A stretch of DNA of 64,000 nucleotides from Nitrosomonas cryotolerans ATCC 49181 (GCF_900143275.1 NZ_FSRO01000001.1:868001-932000); one strand, 5' to 3'. Shown: positions 18,534-28,551, counted from the stretch's first letter. The notes: generated by a model from the letters alone, not told the origin. A program made the numbers and translations.

Positions 18534-19166
18534 TTATTTGCCCGGGGGTGTTAGCTCTATGGCAGGTAAAGGGCGTTTGTTCTCATTTGAGTCCACGTGT
18601 GATTCAGGCTCTTCCAAAGGAGGCAGGTCTTCTAGTGAAGATAAGCTGAGATCATTAAGGAAACACGGTGTGGTCGCGTATAGTGCAGGTTTTCCCGGAA
18701 TGTTGCGGTGTCCGATGATATCAACCCAGCCACGTGTCATGAGTGTTTTGAGTATGGGTCCGGAAACACTGACTCCCCGTATTTTCTCAATGTCTCCGCG
18801 TGTAACTGGTTGACGATAAACGATAATAGCCAGTGTTTCTAATACTGCGCGCGAATAACGCGGAGGAGAAGAAGATCCGAGTCGATCAAGATATTGCTGC
18901 ATTTCTGTTTTGGTTTGGAAGCGCCACCCGCCCGCTACATTGACTAATTCAATCCCACTTTCTGTCCACTTTTCACGCAATTCTTCCAGTAACTGATGAA
19001 TGATTTTTGCATCCAATGTATTATTAAATAGTTTTTTCAGCTCGGCTAACGGCAATGGTTCGTGAATCGTCAGTAATGCGGCTTCCAGGATTCGTTTTAT
19101 TTCTACCGAGGTGAGCGAGTCAGTCTGATTTGGTGATATCAATTGATTTAACATAAATGATTCCAA
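18534..19166 (-). CDS. scpB: Segregation and condensation protein B
   Basis: Winged-helix kleisin partner of the SMC-ScpAB condensin. 210 aa with the ScpB body (YSRAVLETLAIIVYRQPVTRGDIEKIRGV). The C-terminus is an acidic, proline-rich tail (about 30 residues). The frame starts at ATG 19166, but ATG 19154 (MLNQLISPNQ) is equally plausible. Either start overlaps the end of scpA, implying coupled translation. No smc gene is in the window. Confidence 0.94.
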   Translation of the reverse strand: MESFMLNQLISPNQTDSLTSVEIKRILEAALLTIHEPLPLAELKKLFNNTLDAKIIHQLLEELREKWTESGIELVNVAGGWRFQTKTEMQQYLDRLGSSSPPRYSRAVLETLAIIVYRQPVTRGDIEKIRGVSVSGPILKTLMTRGWVDIIGHRNIPGKPALYATTPCFLNDLSLSSLEDLPPLEEPESHVDSNENKRPLPAIELTPPGK

Positions 19167-19932
19167 AAACTTCGGATTGTGTTATTTCTACCAATGCTTC
19201 CTTAGCAAGCTCGAGTAAAGCGAGAAAGGTGACGACGGCTTCTGCTGTATTGACAGCTGGGCTGAATAATTCATGAAATGCTACTACCTGCGTATGTTCA
19301 TGCAAGTGACGTAAGATCCGGCTCATATAGGTACGAACTGACAGTGCTTCACGATTAATCTGATGATGACGATTGATTTTTGCACGCGCCATCAATGTGA
19401 TCCAGGCATTCTGTAAATCATTTATATCGATATGAGGGAGTTGTACAATGGATTCTGATTTAATCCATACTTGAACGGCTGAGAAATCACGTTCGATTTG
19501 AGGCAATTCATTCAGTCGTAATGCTGCCAGTTTTATTTTTTCGTATTCGAGTAAACGCCTGATCAGATCGACTCGAGGATCCCTTTCATCTTCTGTTTTA
19601 GTAACAGGATTAGGCAATAGCATGCGTGATTTGATTTCAATTAAGAGCGCTGTCATGAGAAGATATTCTGCAGCCAGTTCCAATTGATTAATTCGCATGA
19701 TCTCAACATAGGCCATATATTGCCGGGTGAGCTCGGCCATGGGTATATCTAAAATTTCTAAATTATGTTTGCGAATGAGATAGAGTAGTAAATCCAGCGG
19801 ACCCTGGAAAGTATCGAGAAATACTTTGAGCGCATCGGGCGGAATATACAAATCTTGCGGGATTTCCATTAATGGTTCACCACAGATCTTTGCAACAGGA
19901 AGCTTTTCAGCCGAATCAACTGACAGATTCAT
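19120..19932 (-). CDS. scpA: Segregation and condensation protein A (kleisin)
   Basis: Kleisin subunit of SMC-ScpAB. 270 aa; the N-terminal SMC-binding part has FQGPLDLLLYLIRKHNLEILDIPMAELT, followed by the helix MTALLIEIKSRMLLP and a C-terminal winged helix. The first 30 residues before FLDTFQGPLD are longer than usual but no internal start is better. It overlaps scpB by 35-47 bases and lies 60 bases downstream of trpS. Confidence 0.95.
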   Translation of the reverse strand: MNLSVDSAEKLPVAKICGEPLMEIPQDLYIPPDALKVFLDTFQGPLDLLLYLIRKHNLEILDIPMAELTRQYMAYVEIMRINQLELAAEYLLMTALLIEIKSRMLLPNPVTKTEDERDPRVDLIRRLLEYEKIKLAALRLNELPQIERDFSAVQVWIKSESIVQLPHIDINDLQNAWITLMARAKINRHHQINREALSVRTYMSRILRHLHEHTQVVAFHELFSPAVNTAEAVVTFLALLELAKEALVEITQSEVFGIIYVKSIDITKSD

Positions 19933-19991
19933 GGGTTCACACTGGGGAATAAAAATTTTCCGGATTTCTGGTTTTGCTTGAGGGGTCGATA

Positions 19992-21194
19992 TCAGGAATA
20001 ATTTAATCCCATCGCCTCTCTGACATCGCGCATGGTTTCTTCTGCAAGCCTGTTTGCTTTTTCACAACCAACAGCAATAATATTTCTTACCAGAGTAGGA
20101 TCTTCTTCATACATTTTAGCGCGTTCATGCATCGGTTTTTGTTCTGCTAGAATGGCATCAATAACTGGCTGCTTGCATTCCAGGCAGCCGATCCCGGCAC
20201 TTTTACATCCCTGCTGGACCCACTCTTTGACCTGGTCGTCAGAATAAATTAAATGAAACTGCCATACTGGGCATTTGGCTGGATCGCCTGGGTCACTCCG
20301 TCGAACTCGAGCCGGATCGGTTGGCATTGTTCGTATCTTTTTATTAACACTGACCGGATCCTCGCGTAAGCTAATGGTGTTATCATAGGACTTAGACATT
20401 TTTTGACCATCCAGTCCAGGCATTCTGGAAGCGGGTGTGAGCATGGTTTCAGGTTCGGCAAGGATCATTTTTCCGCCGCCTTCGAGATAACCAAATAACC
20501 GTTCCAGATCACCCATATTCAGGTTTTGTTGTTCATCAAGTAATGACTTTGCTGCGGCTAATGCGCTTTCATCGCCTTGTTCCTGATAACGATTACGTAA
20601 TTCATTATACAATCTGGATTTTTTGGAGCCGAGTTTTTTTATCGCGAGCACCGCTTTGTCTTCGAATCCTGCTTTCTTGCCATATAGATGATTAAAACGA
20701 CGTGCAATATTACGTGTAAACTCAAGATGTGGGATCTGATCTTCACCTACTGGTACGCGATTAGCGCGATAGGCGAGTATATCAGCGCTTTGCAGCAGCG
20801 GATAGCCAAGGAACCCATACGTTGTCAAATCTTTTTCGGTGAGTTTTTCTTGTTGATCTTTGTAGGTGGGTACTCGCTCCAGCCAGCCAAGCGGTGTCAT
20901 CATGGATAGCAGTGTGTATAGTTCCGCATGTGCGGGTATCTTTGATTGAATAAACAAGATCGCTTGAGAAGGATCTACACCAGCAGCAAGCCAGTCTATT
21001 ACCATGTTCCAGACACTTTGCTCAATGGCTTCTGGCGTATCGTAGTGTGTGGTCAGTGCATGCCAATCTGCGACAAAAAACAGGCATTCATATTGTTTTT
21101 GTAATGCTACCCAATTTTTTAATACACCGTGGTAGTGCCCTAAGTGGAGATTGCCAGTAGGACGCATACCCGATAAAACGCGATCAGCAAACAT
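19992..21194 (-). CDS. trpS: Tryptophanyl-tRNA synthetase
   Basis: Class Ic aminoacyl-tRNA synthetase that charges tRNA-Trp. HIGH-type motif HLGH at residues 17-20 and KMSKS at 265-269 are intact. At 400 aa it is the long bacterial form with an extra C-terminal segment (IGCLECKQPVIDAI) common in betaproteobacteria. Lies between the M50 protease gene and scpA in the same direction. Confidence 0.97.
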   Translation of the reverse strand: MFADRVLSGMRPTGNLHLGHYHGVLKNWVALQKQYECLFFVADWHALTTHYDTPEAIEQSVWNMVIDWLAAGVDPSQAILFIQSKIPAHAELYTLLSMMTPLGWLERVPTYKDQQEKLTEKDLTTYGFLGYPLLQSADILAYRANRVPVGEDQIPHLEFTRNIARRFNHLYGKKAGFEDKAVLAIKKLGSKKSRLYNELRNRYQEQGDESALAAAKSLLDEQQNLNMGDLERLFGYLEGGGKMILAEPETMLTPASRMPGLDGQKMSKSYDNTISLREDPVSVNKKIRTMPTDPARVRRSDPGDPAKCPVWQFHLIYSDDQVKEWVQQGCKSAGIGCLECKQPVIDAILAEQKPMHERAKMYEEDPTLVRNIIAVGCEKANRLAEETMRDVREAMGLNYS

Positions 21195-21220
21195 ATTACC
21201 TGTCCTAAATAAAGACGTTG

Positions 21221-21907
21221 TTAGATATATAACCCGAAAATAGAAACCATGATCAGTTTGATTGTCGTGATAATAGGCCAGATAATGGCACCGAGTACTC
21301 CGCTGAATAGCAGTAACAGTAAGATCATAAAACCATAAGGTTCGATTCGGGAAAATTGATAAGCTATACGTTGGGGCAATAAGCTGACAGCCATGCGGCC
21401 ACCATCTAGCGGGGGTAACGGCAATAGATTGAGCACCATCAGTATGACATTAATTTCGATACCGGCTTTACCCATTAATATCATGGGAGTTGCAAAACTA
21501 CTGTCAGACATTATCAGACCGAGTTTGATAATAAAAGCCCAGAAGAAGGTCATCACCAGATTTGCACCCGGCCCAGCGGCTGCGACCCAAAGCATATCGC
21601 GTTTGGGTTGACGCAAGTTACCAAAGTTAACCGGTACGGGTTTGGCCCAGCCAAATAGAAAGCCCGCTCCAACGGTGAGCTTGCTAAGAATAAATAAGGT
21701 TAGGGGGACAACAATGGTTCCAATCGGATCAACATGCTTGATGGGATTCAGGCTAATACGCCCTGCATTATAGGCTGTAAAATCGCCAAAGTATTTAGCA
21801 ACATAACCGTGTGCGGCTTCATGCAGAGTAATGGCAAAAATGACGGGTAATGCATAAATTGCAATACCTTGAATGATACTATCCATGATCGATTCCAAAT
21901 GGGGCAA
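21221..21907 (-). CDS. Site-2 protease family (M50) membrane metalloprotease
   Basis: Intramembrane zinc protease-like protein of the short YwhC/Rv-type M50 group. 228 aa with about six helices, zinc motif HEAAH at residues 29-33 and the third ligand in NLLPLPPLDGGR. It has no PDZ domain, so it is not RseP. ATG 21886 (MDSIIQG) is an alternative start. It overlaps the YciO-like gene by 29 bases and is part of the widely conserved rnm-yciO-M50-trpS-scpAB run. Confidence 0.92.
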   Translation of the reverse strand: MPHLESIMDSIIQGIAIYALPVIFAITLHEAAHGYVAKYFGDFTAYNAGRISLNPIKHVDPIGTIVVPLTLFILSKLTVGAGFLFGWAKPVPVNFGNLRQPKRDMLWVAAAGPGANLVMTFFWAFIIKLGLIMSDSSFATPMILMGKAGIEINVILMVLNLLPLPPLDGGRMAVSLLPQRIAYQFSRIEPYGFMILLLLLFSGVLGAIIWPIITTIKLIMVSIFGLYI

Positions 21908-22511
21908 GACTGCCTTTACCTGAACGTATGAGTTCAGGTACGTCGCCAGTCAAGTCGATAACGCTGGTCATTTCTATGCCGCAAGAACCGGCATCCATAA
22001 TGAGTTCAACCTGATGTTCCATACGGTCCCGAATTTCCTGCGAGTCATTAAGCGGGAAAGTATCATCTGGTAATATGAGCGTGGAGCTGAGTAAGGGTTC
22101 GTTTAGCTCAGCCAGTAATGCTTGTACTACAGGATGATCAGGGACGCGTATTCCGATGGTATAACGCTTGGGATGCTGTAGGCGGCGCGGCACCTCACGG
22201 CTGGCCTGAAGTATGAAGGTATAGCTGCCCGGTGTGTTGGCTTTAAGTAGGCGATACTGACGATTATCCACTTTGGCATAGTGTGAAATTTCAGCTAGAT
22301 CTCTGCATACCAGCGTGAAATGGTGTTTCTCGTCTACTTGTCGAATTGCGCGTATGCGCGTCATGGCGTTTTTATTTCCAACTTGACAACCCAGCGCATA
22401 GCAGGAATCCGTTGGATAAATAATAACGCCCTCATCGCGCAGAATAGTGACTGCCTGTCGTATTAAACGCGAATGTGGATTATGTGAATGAATAGAAAAG
22501 AATTGAGCCAC
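21879..22511 (-). CDS. yciO: YciO/Sua5/YrdC family protein
   Basis: Single-domain YrdC-fold protein, 210 aa, related to threonylcarbamoyl-AMP synthase (TsaC/Sua5) of tRNA t6A synthesis. The nucleotide-binding features are VIIYPTDSCYALGC, KHHFTLVCRDL, and IGIRVPDHP with LLSSTL. Sequence style and the position next to the PHP-domain gene match E. coli YciO, whose catalytic ability is weak and whose role is unsettled. The end overlaps the M50 gene. Confidence 0.9.
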   Translation of the reverse strand: MAQFFSIHSHNPHSRLIRQAVTILRDEGVIIYPTDSCYALGCQVGNKNAMTRIRAIRQVDEKHHFTLVCRDLAEISHYAKVDNRQYRLLKANTPGSYTFILQASREVPRRLQHPKRYTIGIRVPDHPVVQALLAELNEPLLSSTLILPDDTFPLNDSQEIRDRMEHQVELIMDAGSCGIEMTSVIDLTGDVPELIRSGKGSLAPFGIDHG

Positions 22512-22580
22512 GGGAACACCGTTACCTAATTTTAAATTGATATTGAATTACAGCATGAGTCGGTTTAAGAGAAACCCAGT

Positions 22581-23423
22581 TCAATTAATGGCCTGCCAGT
22601 TATGCCATATTGGAGTACAACCGGCGGGTAATTCGGGTAATTGGCCAAGATCATAATAACTTTCATCGGGTCCATGAAAATCCGAGCCGCATGATGCCAG
22701 AAAGCCCATACGCTGTGCATGCTGCGCAAATAGTAATACTTGCTCCGGAGAGTGGCTGGCCGTAATCACCTCAATTGCGGCTCCACCCAGATTACGAAAC
22801 TCATGCAATAATTCGTTGAGTAAGTTTTTCCCCAGTTTATAGCGCGCTGGATGGGCAATAACAGCCGTGCCGCCACTATCAGCTATCCAGCTAACGGCCT
22901 CACTTAACAAAGTCCATTGATGTGAGATATAGCCAGGTTTGCCTTCTACCAGATATTTTTTAAATACAGATTTTACGTCTTTAGCATGGCCTTGCTCGAC
23001 TAAAAAACGGGCAAAATGAGTGCGACCAATGAGCCGTCTTTCACCTGCATACTTGTAAGCCCCTTCCAGACTGCCATGAATGCCAACTTTATCAAGCTGC
23101 CTTGCAATGCCTAGGGCACGGTCTGTTCGGCCGTCACGAATAGATGCCAATCCCTGTTTTAGAGGTGAGTATTCGGGATCAATATCCAAGCCTACAATGT
23201 GCAGGGTTCGACCGCGCCAGCTGACAGAAATCTCTACTCCGTTAATAAATAGAATGTTTTTTGTGACGGCGACACGACGTGCTTCATCTAGCCCTGCGAT
23301 ATCATCGTGATCAGTAAGCGCAAGTATACTCACGCCTCGCATAGCTGCGCGTTCCACTAGCTGAGTTGGCGTCAATTGGCCATCGGAAATGGTAGAGTGA
23401 CAATGTAGATCAATGTTGAGCAT
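22581..23423 (-). CDS. rnm: PHP-domain 5'-3' exoribonuclease (RNase AM / YciV type)
   Basis: Polymerase-and-histidinol-phosphatase fold protein of 280 aa. Metal ligands appear in the ordered motifs DLHCHSTISDG (residues 5-15), ALTDHDDIAGL, the middle VIAHPARYK and the late GSDFHGP. E. coli Rnm trims 5' ends of 5S, 16S and 23S rRNA and hydrolyses 3',5'-bisphosphonucleotides. First gene of the minus-strand run ending with scpB, 70 bases ahead of yciO. Confidence 0.92.
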   Translation of the reverse strand: MLNIDLHCHSTISDGQLTPTQLVERAAMRGVSILALTDHDDIAGLDEARRVAVTKNILFINGVEISVSWRGRTLHIVGLDIDPEYSPLKQGLASIRDGRTDRALGIARQLDKVGIHGSLEGAYKYAGERRLIGRTHFARFLVEQGHAKDVKSVFKKYLVEGKPGYISHQWTLLSEAVSWIADSGGTAVIAHPARYKLGKNLLNELLHEFRNLGGAAIEVITASHSPEQVLLFAQHAQRMGFLASCGSDFHGPDESYYDLGQLPELPAGCTPIWHNWQAIN

Positions 23424-23620
23424 GCAGTAAATGATTCATGTGATGCATATAAGAAACACATCATAACAAATAAGTAGTGTGAATAAAAATCATTGGACTG
23501 AATAATGAAAGCGATATACTTAAATCGGCGACTATCAGGTTTGAAGTGGTTCAATAAATCGGCCGATATGCTATATTGATTCTCAGTGTGTAGGCAAAAC
23601 GTTATCCGTAAGGAATGGGG

Positions 23621-24859
23621 ATGAATAAACAGTCAACTATCTGGCAGCATTTTGCTGCTGCACCGCATCGCAGTTTATTTTTGGTTGGGGCGTTACAGGG
23701 AGTGGCGACACTGCTTTGGTGGGTGTTTGATCTGGCGGGACGATATGGCGTTATCGCTATTGCACCATCGTGGAGTGTGGCACCCATATGGGCACATGCT
23801 TTTCTGATGATATATGGCTTTTTCCCTTTCTTTATTTTTGGCTTTTTGTTTACGACTTATCCGAACTGGATGAATGGTGAAAAAATCAGGCCTCGTTATT
23901 TTCTTACGACCTGCCTGTTAATGACCATAGGTGTTGTATTGTTTTATTTGGGCCTGATAGCCGGTAGATCGTTTGTAGTAGCAGGCGTAGCAGTCATGCT
24001 GGCAGGTTGGAGTGTGGCTACTTACGCTTTACTGCACGTATTGATTCATGCACAGGCTCAGGATAAACGCCATGCAGTGGTGACGAGTCTTGCGTTTTTA
24101 TTGGGTTGGCTAGGTGTCGCTGCCTATTTAAACTGGTTGCTAACGGAGAACTGGTTGATGCTGGATTTCTCCCGAAATGCGGGTATCTGGTTTTTCTTGT
24201 TACCCATTGTACTGACGGTATCACACCGAATGATTCCGTTTTTTTCGAGTCGGGTATTAGAAAATTATGTGTTGGTCAGGCCATACTGGATACTTTGGTT
24301 CATGCTTTTCTGTACGGTGATGCATGGATTATTACAGCTGTGGGGGTTATTCTCATATCTGTGGTTGGTTGATCTTCCGTTGGCTGTTTGCGCGTTATAC
24401 CTGTCATTTGTTTGGGGCTTTTTGCGCAGTTTTCGTGTCAGTTTACTGGCGGTGTTACATATTTCATTTGCCTGGCTAGGTTTGTCGATGCTTTTGTTTA
24501 GTACGCAGAGTTGGGTACTCATGATCACGGGAGGGGAATCGATGTTGTTTGGGTTCGCTCCGTTACATGCGCTGGTTATCGGATATTTTGCGAGCATGGT
24601 ATTGGGTATGGCTTCACGTGTTACGTTGGGTCATTCGGGGCGACCATTGGTATTGGATAATTTTACCTGGTTATTATTTATCGGCTTTCAAACGACGGCT
24701 TTCTTTAGGATATTAGCCGATATGGTACCTGCTGCGACGCAGATGACAGGGATGCTGTATTTGCTGGCAGGATTAATCTGGCTGGCCTGTTTTATAATCT
24801 GGGCTATGCGTTATGTGCCAATTTACTGGCAACCGAGAATTGATGGGAAACCGGGCTAA
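23621..24859 (+). CDS. nnrS: NnrS family membrane protein
   Basis: Polytopic heme- and copper-containing membrane protein (about 12 helices) linked to nitric oxide metabolism and resistance. Signatures: WAHAFLMIYGFFPFFIFGFLFT near the N-terminus, VSHRMIPFF and ASMVLGMASRVTLGHSGRPL. An upstream ATG at 23615 abuts AGGA; ATG 23621 has a six-base spacing to it, so 23621 is preferred (412 aa). Such a gene fits an organism that produces NO. It is monocistronic and divergent from rnm. Confidence 0.92.
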   Translation: MNKQSTIWQHFAAAPHRSLFLVGALQGVATLLWWVFDLAGRYGVIAIAPSWSVAPIWAHAFLMIYGFFPFFIFGFLFTTYPNWMNGEKIRPRYFLTTCLLMTIGVVLFYLGLIAGRSFVVAGVAVMLAGWSVATYALLHVLIHAQAQDKRHAVVTSLAFLLGWLGVAAYLNWLLTENWLMLDFSRNAGIWFFLLPIVLTVSHRMIPFFSSRVLENYVLVRPYWILWFMLFCTVMHGLLQLWGLFSYLWLVDLPLAVCALYLSFVWGFLRSFRVSLLAVLHISFAWLGLSMLLFSTQSWVLMITGGESMLFGFAPLHALVIGYFASMVLGMASRVTLGHSGRPLVLDNFTWLLFIGFQTTAFFRILADMVPAATQMTGMLYLLAGLIWLACFIIWAMRYVPIYWQPRIDGKPG

Positions 24860-24899
24860 ATAAAAGGTAAAATAAAGGGTATGTTTATAAGGGGTATTT

Positions 24900-25907
24900 T
24901 TAGCGTATACCTGCTTGCAAACGCAGCACTTCCTGTTGAGCACCCAGTAAGCTGACTTGGGTATTGATAATGACCTGTACCGGAATTTTATTCATCATTA
25001 TGGAAAACCGGCCTTTATCTCGGAATGCACGTATAAATCTGCCGTTGCGTAAGGAGCCAATGATGCTGGGCGCAATGCCACCCGCAATATAGACGCCATT
25101 ACGACAAAGCCCGGCTAAGGCCAGATTGCCTGCGTAAGCACCATAGATTTCATTGAACAAATCCAGTGTTTGAATGGCGATTGGATGTTTTTGCTTAAGC
25201 GCCAGTGCAGTAATTATTGGCGCGTCACCTTCATTAAGGGTGATCTTTGGTAATCGGGGTTCCTCTTGGAGGCCCATTTGCAGAAAATTAAAAATATATG
25301 TCAGGCCCGATCCTGAAAGGATGCGCTCGATGGATACATGGCCAAATTTTTTCTGTAGATATTCGAATAATCCAAATTGCAATCGATTAACGGGTGCAAA
25401 ATCGATATGTCCTGCTTCAGTAGACAGTGACACATAATGTCCGCTCTGCCAGGTCAGCCATGCTACACCCATGCCTGTGCCTGCACCGAGTACGACACGC
25501 ATCGCTTGTGCTTCTGCTTTTCCTGTCTGCAATGTTACCAGATCGCTACTGGATAATATTTCTACGGCCAGCGCGGCTGCTTCAAAATCATTAATGAGTT
25601 TTACTTTAGTGATAGAACAGGCTGCGGCAATATCTTTAGCATGGATGTGCCAGGGTAGGTTGGTTAGTTTTGCTTGTTGCGCTATCACTGGTCCTGCTAT
25701 TGCAAAGCAGGCCGCAGTTGAATGGCCGGTTATTCCGTTTGCCTCGATCGTGCCCAAAAAATCTTTGAGCATAATGAGAAAAGAATGATAGGCGGCGCTG
25801 TCGTACCGCCGTTCCAGGTGTTGTTGTATTTTTCCATTGTGTAAGATGGCGGCTCCTAATAGCGTTTTGGTGCCGCCAATGTCACCGTAAATAAGCCGGC
25901 TACTCAT
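24900..25907 (-). CDS. glk: Glucokinase
   Basis: Cytoplasmic ATP-dependent glucose kinase of the bacterial Glk family (PF02685 type). 335 aa with the phosphate-binding YGDIGGTKTLLG at residues 7-18, catalytic LINDFEAAA, VLGAGTGMGVAWL and GVYIAGGIAPSI. It is convergent with nnrS (41 bases). No sugar transporter or other glycolytic gene is adjacent, so the physiological source of glucose is not evident here. Confidence 0.95.
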   Translation of the reverse strand: MSSRLIYGDIGGTKTLLGAAILHNGKIQQHLERRYDSAAYHSFLIMLKDFLGTIEANGITGHSTAACFAIAGPVIAQQAKLTNLPWHIHAKDIAAACSITKVKLINDFEAAALAVEILSSSDLVTLQTGKAEAQAMRVVLGAGTGMGVAWLTWQSGHYVSLSTEAGHIDFAPVNRLQFGLFEYLQKKFGHVSIERILSGSGLTYIFNFLQMGLQEEPRLPKITLNEGDAPIITALALKQKHPIAIQTLDLFNEIYGAYAGNLALAGLCRNGVYIAGGIAPSIIGSLRNGRFIRAFRDKGRFSIMMNKIPVQVIINTQVSLLGAQQEVLRLQAGIR

Positions 25908-26518
25908 TGTGTATCGATTATCGTGCAGTGACAGGGCATGGCTGGAGCAGGCCAGGATTCATCGACAGTAATCTGATGGGGATGATGCACAATACCAGAT
26001 TCATCGCTATAGTTATAATCCAGAATAGATTTTTGAGGGCGGACGATAACTTCATTTTAATATTTTAAGGGCAGGACATGCCCAACTCGCCTGTCAAGCG
26101 AACGATGGAGCAATGTCGTCAACAACAGGAACTCACCGAAATCATCTACTCCATTCCGAGGTAGAGGCAGCAGGAATCTCCTTTCTTTAGGCGGGGGAGG
26201 ATGTCAAAGCGCCATAGCAGTTTGAGTGCCTCTACTAGCCATAAGATTCCATGCAAATCGCGAGAGTAAATGATACGCTATTCCTCTTGCGATATCTTTA
26301 TATTAATTAGTGTGTTGTGATTGTTGTGTCAATTTCTGTCATAACCAGGTATATACTTTTAATAGAGAGATGAATCTACTGTAGTGAAATGTGCAATGAT
26401 GACTGTAAAAATTAAAACCAGTGTATCTGGAGAAGAGCGTTGTTTTTCATCATTTGATTAAGAAAAAATGATGATGAAATCCCCATCGCTGTATAGCAAA
26501 TAAAATAAAGGAAGTTTG
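25908..26518. other. 611-base intergenic region with an IS200/IS605 right end
   Basis: No intact gene. The stretch holds one mobile-element right end (26173-26207, listed separately). A short frame just before it, 26079-26165, starts MPNSPVKRTMEQC and could be the tail of a lost transposase, but I cannot confirm that. The last 150 bases before cysK are AT-rich and should hold its promoter; no clear -35/-10 pair stands out. Confidence 0.4.
26173..26207. mobile_element. Solo right end of an IS200/IS605-type element
   Basis: GGAATCTCC, a spacer with CTTTAG, then GGGGGAGGATGTCAA matches the conserved right-end hairpin and terminal GATGTCAA of IS200/IS605-group elements. No tnpA or tnpB body remains, and the hairpin arms carry mismatches, so this is a decayed scar. 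Recognised from memory of this end type; no alignment was run. Confidence 0.65.
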
Positions 26519-27496
26519 ATGTCAAATTGGTTTAAAGATAATGCGCTGTCTATCGGACATACCCCCTTGGTTCGGCTTAATCGTATTACTGATGGTGCAC
26601 CGGGAGTTGTGTTGGGAAAAATCGAAGGCCGTAATCCTGCGTATTCAGTTAAATGCCGCATTGGTGTTGCGATGATTGACGATGCAGAACGCAGGGGGTT
26701 GCTGGGACCCGGAAAAGAATTGCTAGAGGCAACGAGTGGTAATACTGGAATAGCCCTGGCTTTTGTTGCGGCTGCGCGAGGGTTTCCATTGACTTTAACC
26801 ATGCCGGAAACAATGAGTCTGGAGCGACGGAAGATTTTGATGGCTTTTGGTGCCAAGTTGGTGTTGACAGAAGGTGCGCGTGGTATGAGTGGTGCATTGG
26901 CAAAAGCCGATGAAATTGTTGCTTCAAATCCGGACCGGTATGTATTGCTCCAGCAGTTTAAGAATCCAGCCAATCCAGCGATTCATGAGCAGACAACTGG
27001 TCAGGAGATTTGGAACGATACGGATGGTGCTATTGATATTTTGGTTTCAGGTGTGGGCACCGGTGGCACTATCACGGGCGTTTCTCGTTATATCAAGAAA
27101 ACCAAAGGTAAGGCGATTTTGTCGGTTGCTGTTGAACCAACTGGAAGTCCTGTTTTGACACAACAGCGTGCTGGGCAACCATTAACACCCGGTCCGCATA
27201 AGATTCAGGGAATTGGCGCCGGTTTTGTGCCGGATACTTTAGATCTTTCGCTGGTAGATGAAATTGAACAGGTAAGTAACGAAGATGCGATCTGCTATGC
27301 ACGTCGCCTGGCACGTGAAGAAGGCATTCTTTCTGGTATTTCATGTGGTGCTGCTGTGGCGGTAGCGGTGCGTTATGCGCAACGGGCAGAATATGCAGGC
27401 AAAAATATCGTGGTTATTCTGCCAGACTCAGGAGAGCGTTACCTGAGCAGTATTCTGTTTGACGGTATGTTTGATGCACATAACCTGGTCGCATAA
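26519..27496 (+). CDS. cysK: Cysteine synthase A (O-acetylserine sulfhydrylase A)
   Basis: PLP enzyme making cysteine from O-acetylserine and sulfide. The PLP lysine is K45 in [11 protein letters not shown], the form typical of Cys[30 protein letters not shown] and [11 protein letters not shown] are all present. The longest frame begins at TTG 26516, but ATG 26519 follows AAAGGA with good spacing and gives 325 aa. The serine acetyltransferase gene starts 2 bases after its stop, so the two are co-translated and can form the cysteine synthase complex. Confidence 0.95.
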   Translation: MSNWFKDNALSIGHTPLVRLNRITDGAPGVVLGKIEGRNPAYSVKCRIGVAMIDDAERRGLLGPGKELLEATSGNTGIALAFVAAARGFPLTLTMPETMSLERRKILMAFGAKLVLTEGARGMSGALAKADEIVASNPDRYVLLQQFKNPANPAIHEQTTGQEIWNDTDGAIDILVSGVGTGGTITGVSRYIKKTKGKAILSVAVEPTGSPVLTQQRAGQPLTPGPHKIQGIGAGFVPDTLDLSLVDEIEQVSNEDAICYARRLAREEGILSGISCGAAVAVAVRYAQRAEYAGKNIVVILPDSGERYLSSILFDGMFDAHNLVA

Positions 27497-27498
27497 GT

Positions 27499-28449
27499 GT
27501 GGCGAATACTAAAAAAATAGGTGATCTTTTACTAAGGAGCACGCATTTAGAAGTGGACAATATTGTCGTTAAGTTGCGCGCTTTACGTGTTGCCTCACTG
27601 GAAAGCCGACAGCGACATAACAGACCCCCCAAGCTACCCTCGCGGCGGATACTAATGGGTGTTGCTGAGGGTTTAAGTGCGGCTTTATTTCCGAATCGCC
27701 TGGGTTCATCTGATCTTGCTGATGAAGGTGTGGATCATTATGTCGGACATACTTTAAACATAACACTGCGGGAACTCATGGTGCAGATTCAACATGAGTT
27801 GCATTATAACTCAGGTTCAGCTGTGCTGAGTAATGAGGATCGTGAGCGATCTGTTGCGATTACGCAGGCATTTGCCAGACGTTTACCTGACATATATACC
27901 CTACTGGAAAGTGATATTGTCGCAGCTTATGAAGGTGATCCCGCTGCGCGTAATGTTGATGAAGTATTGGTTTGCTATCCAGGAATCATGGCGATTACCC
28001 ATTACCGGCTTGCGCATGAATTACATTGCCTGGGCGTACCATTAATTGCGCGCATGGTTTCCGAAATTGCACATTCGATTACCGGTATAGAAATTCACCC
28101 GGGCGCACAAATTGCAGGCAGTTTTTTTATCGACCATGGTACAGGTGTGGTCATTGGTGAAACCGCCATTATTGGCCAGAATGTTAGAGTGTATCAAGCG
28201 GTAACCTTAGGGGCTAAGCGCTTTCCGGTAGATGAAAGTGGTGCCTTGGTAAAAGGTAATTTACGCCATCCTATAGTCGAAGATGATGTCGTGATTTATG
28301 CTGGTGCGACCATATTGGGACGCATTACCATTGGACGTGGTTCAACAATTGGCGGTAATGTCTGGCTGACACGCAGTGTGCCGCCTGGCAGTAATATTAC
28401 CCAGGCACAAATGCGCCATGAGATGTTTGAGGGCGGGGCTGGTATTTAG
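27499..28449 (+). CDS. cysE: Serine O-acetyltransferase
   Basis: Supplies O-acetylserine to CysK. 316 aa, the EpsC-like long form, with an N-terminal helical domain and a left-handed beta-helix of hexapeptides (HPGAQIAGSFFIDHGTG, VVIGETAIIG, NVRVYQAVTLGA). The active-site His pair is in DIHPGA-type and DHGTG positions. The protein ends in Gly-Ile, the C-terminal feature by which CysE tails insert into the CysK active site. Start is GTG 27499, two bases after the cysK stop, with no separate Shine-Dalgarno, consistent with coupling. Confidence 0.93.
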   Translation: MANTKKIGDLLLRSTHLEVDNIVVKLRALRVASLESRQRHNRPPKLPSRRILMGVAEGLSAALFPNRLGSSDLADEGVDHYVGHTLNITLRELMVQIQHELHYNSGSAVLSNEDRERSVAITQAFARRLPDIYTLLESDIVAAYEGDPAARNVDEVLVCYPGIMAITHYRLAHELHCLGVPLIARMVSEIAHSITGIEIHPGAQIAGSFFIDHGTGVVIGETAIIGQNVRVYQAVTLGAKRFPVDESGALVKGNLRHPIVEDDVVIYAGATILGRITIGRGSTIGGNVWLTRSVPPGSNITQAQMRHEMFEGGAGI

Positions 28450-28551
28450 CTTAAAGTGGGATTGGGCGGCGGGACAAATATTGACAGGTTTTATTTTTTG
28501 CCACAGGAGAATAAAACGGAAGACTGGAATAACTAATTTTAGGGGTCACAT

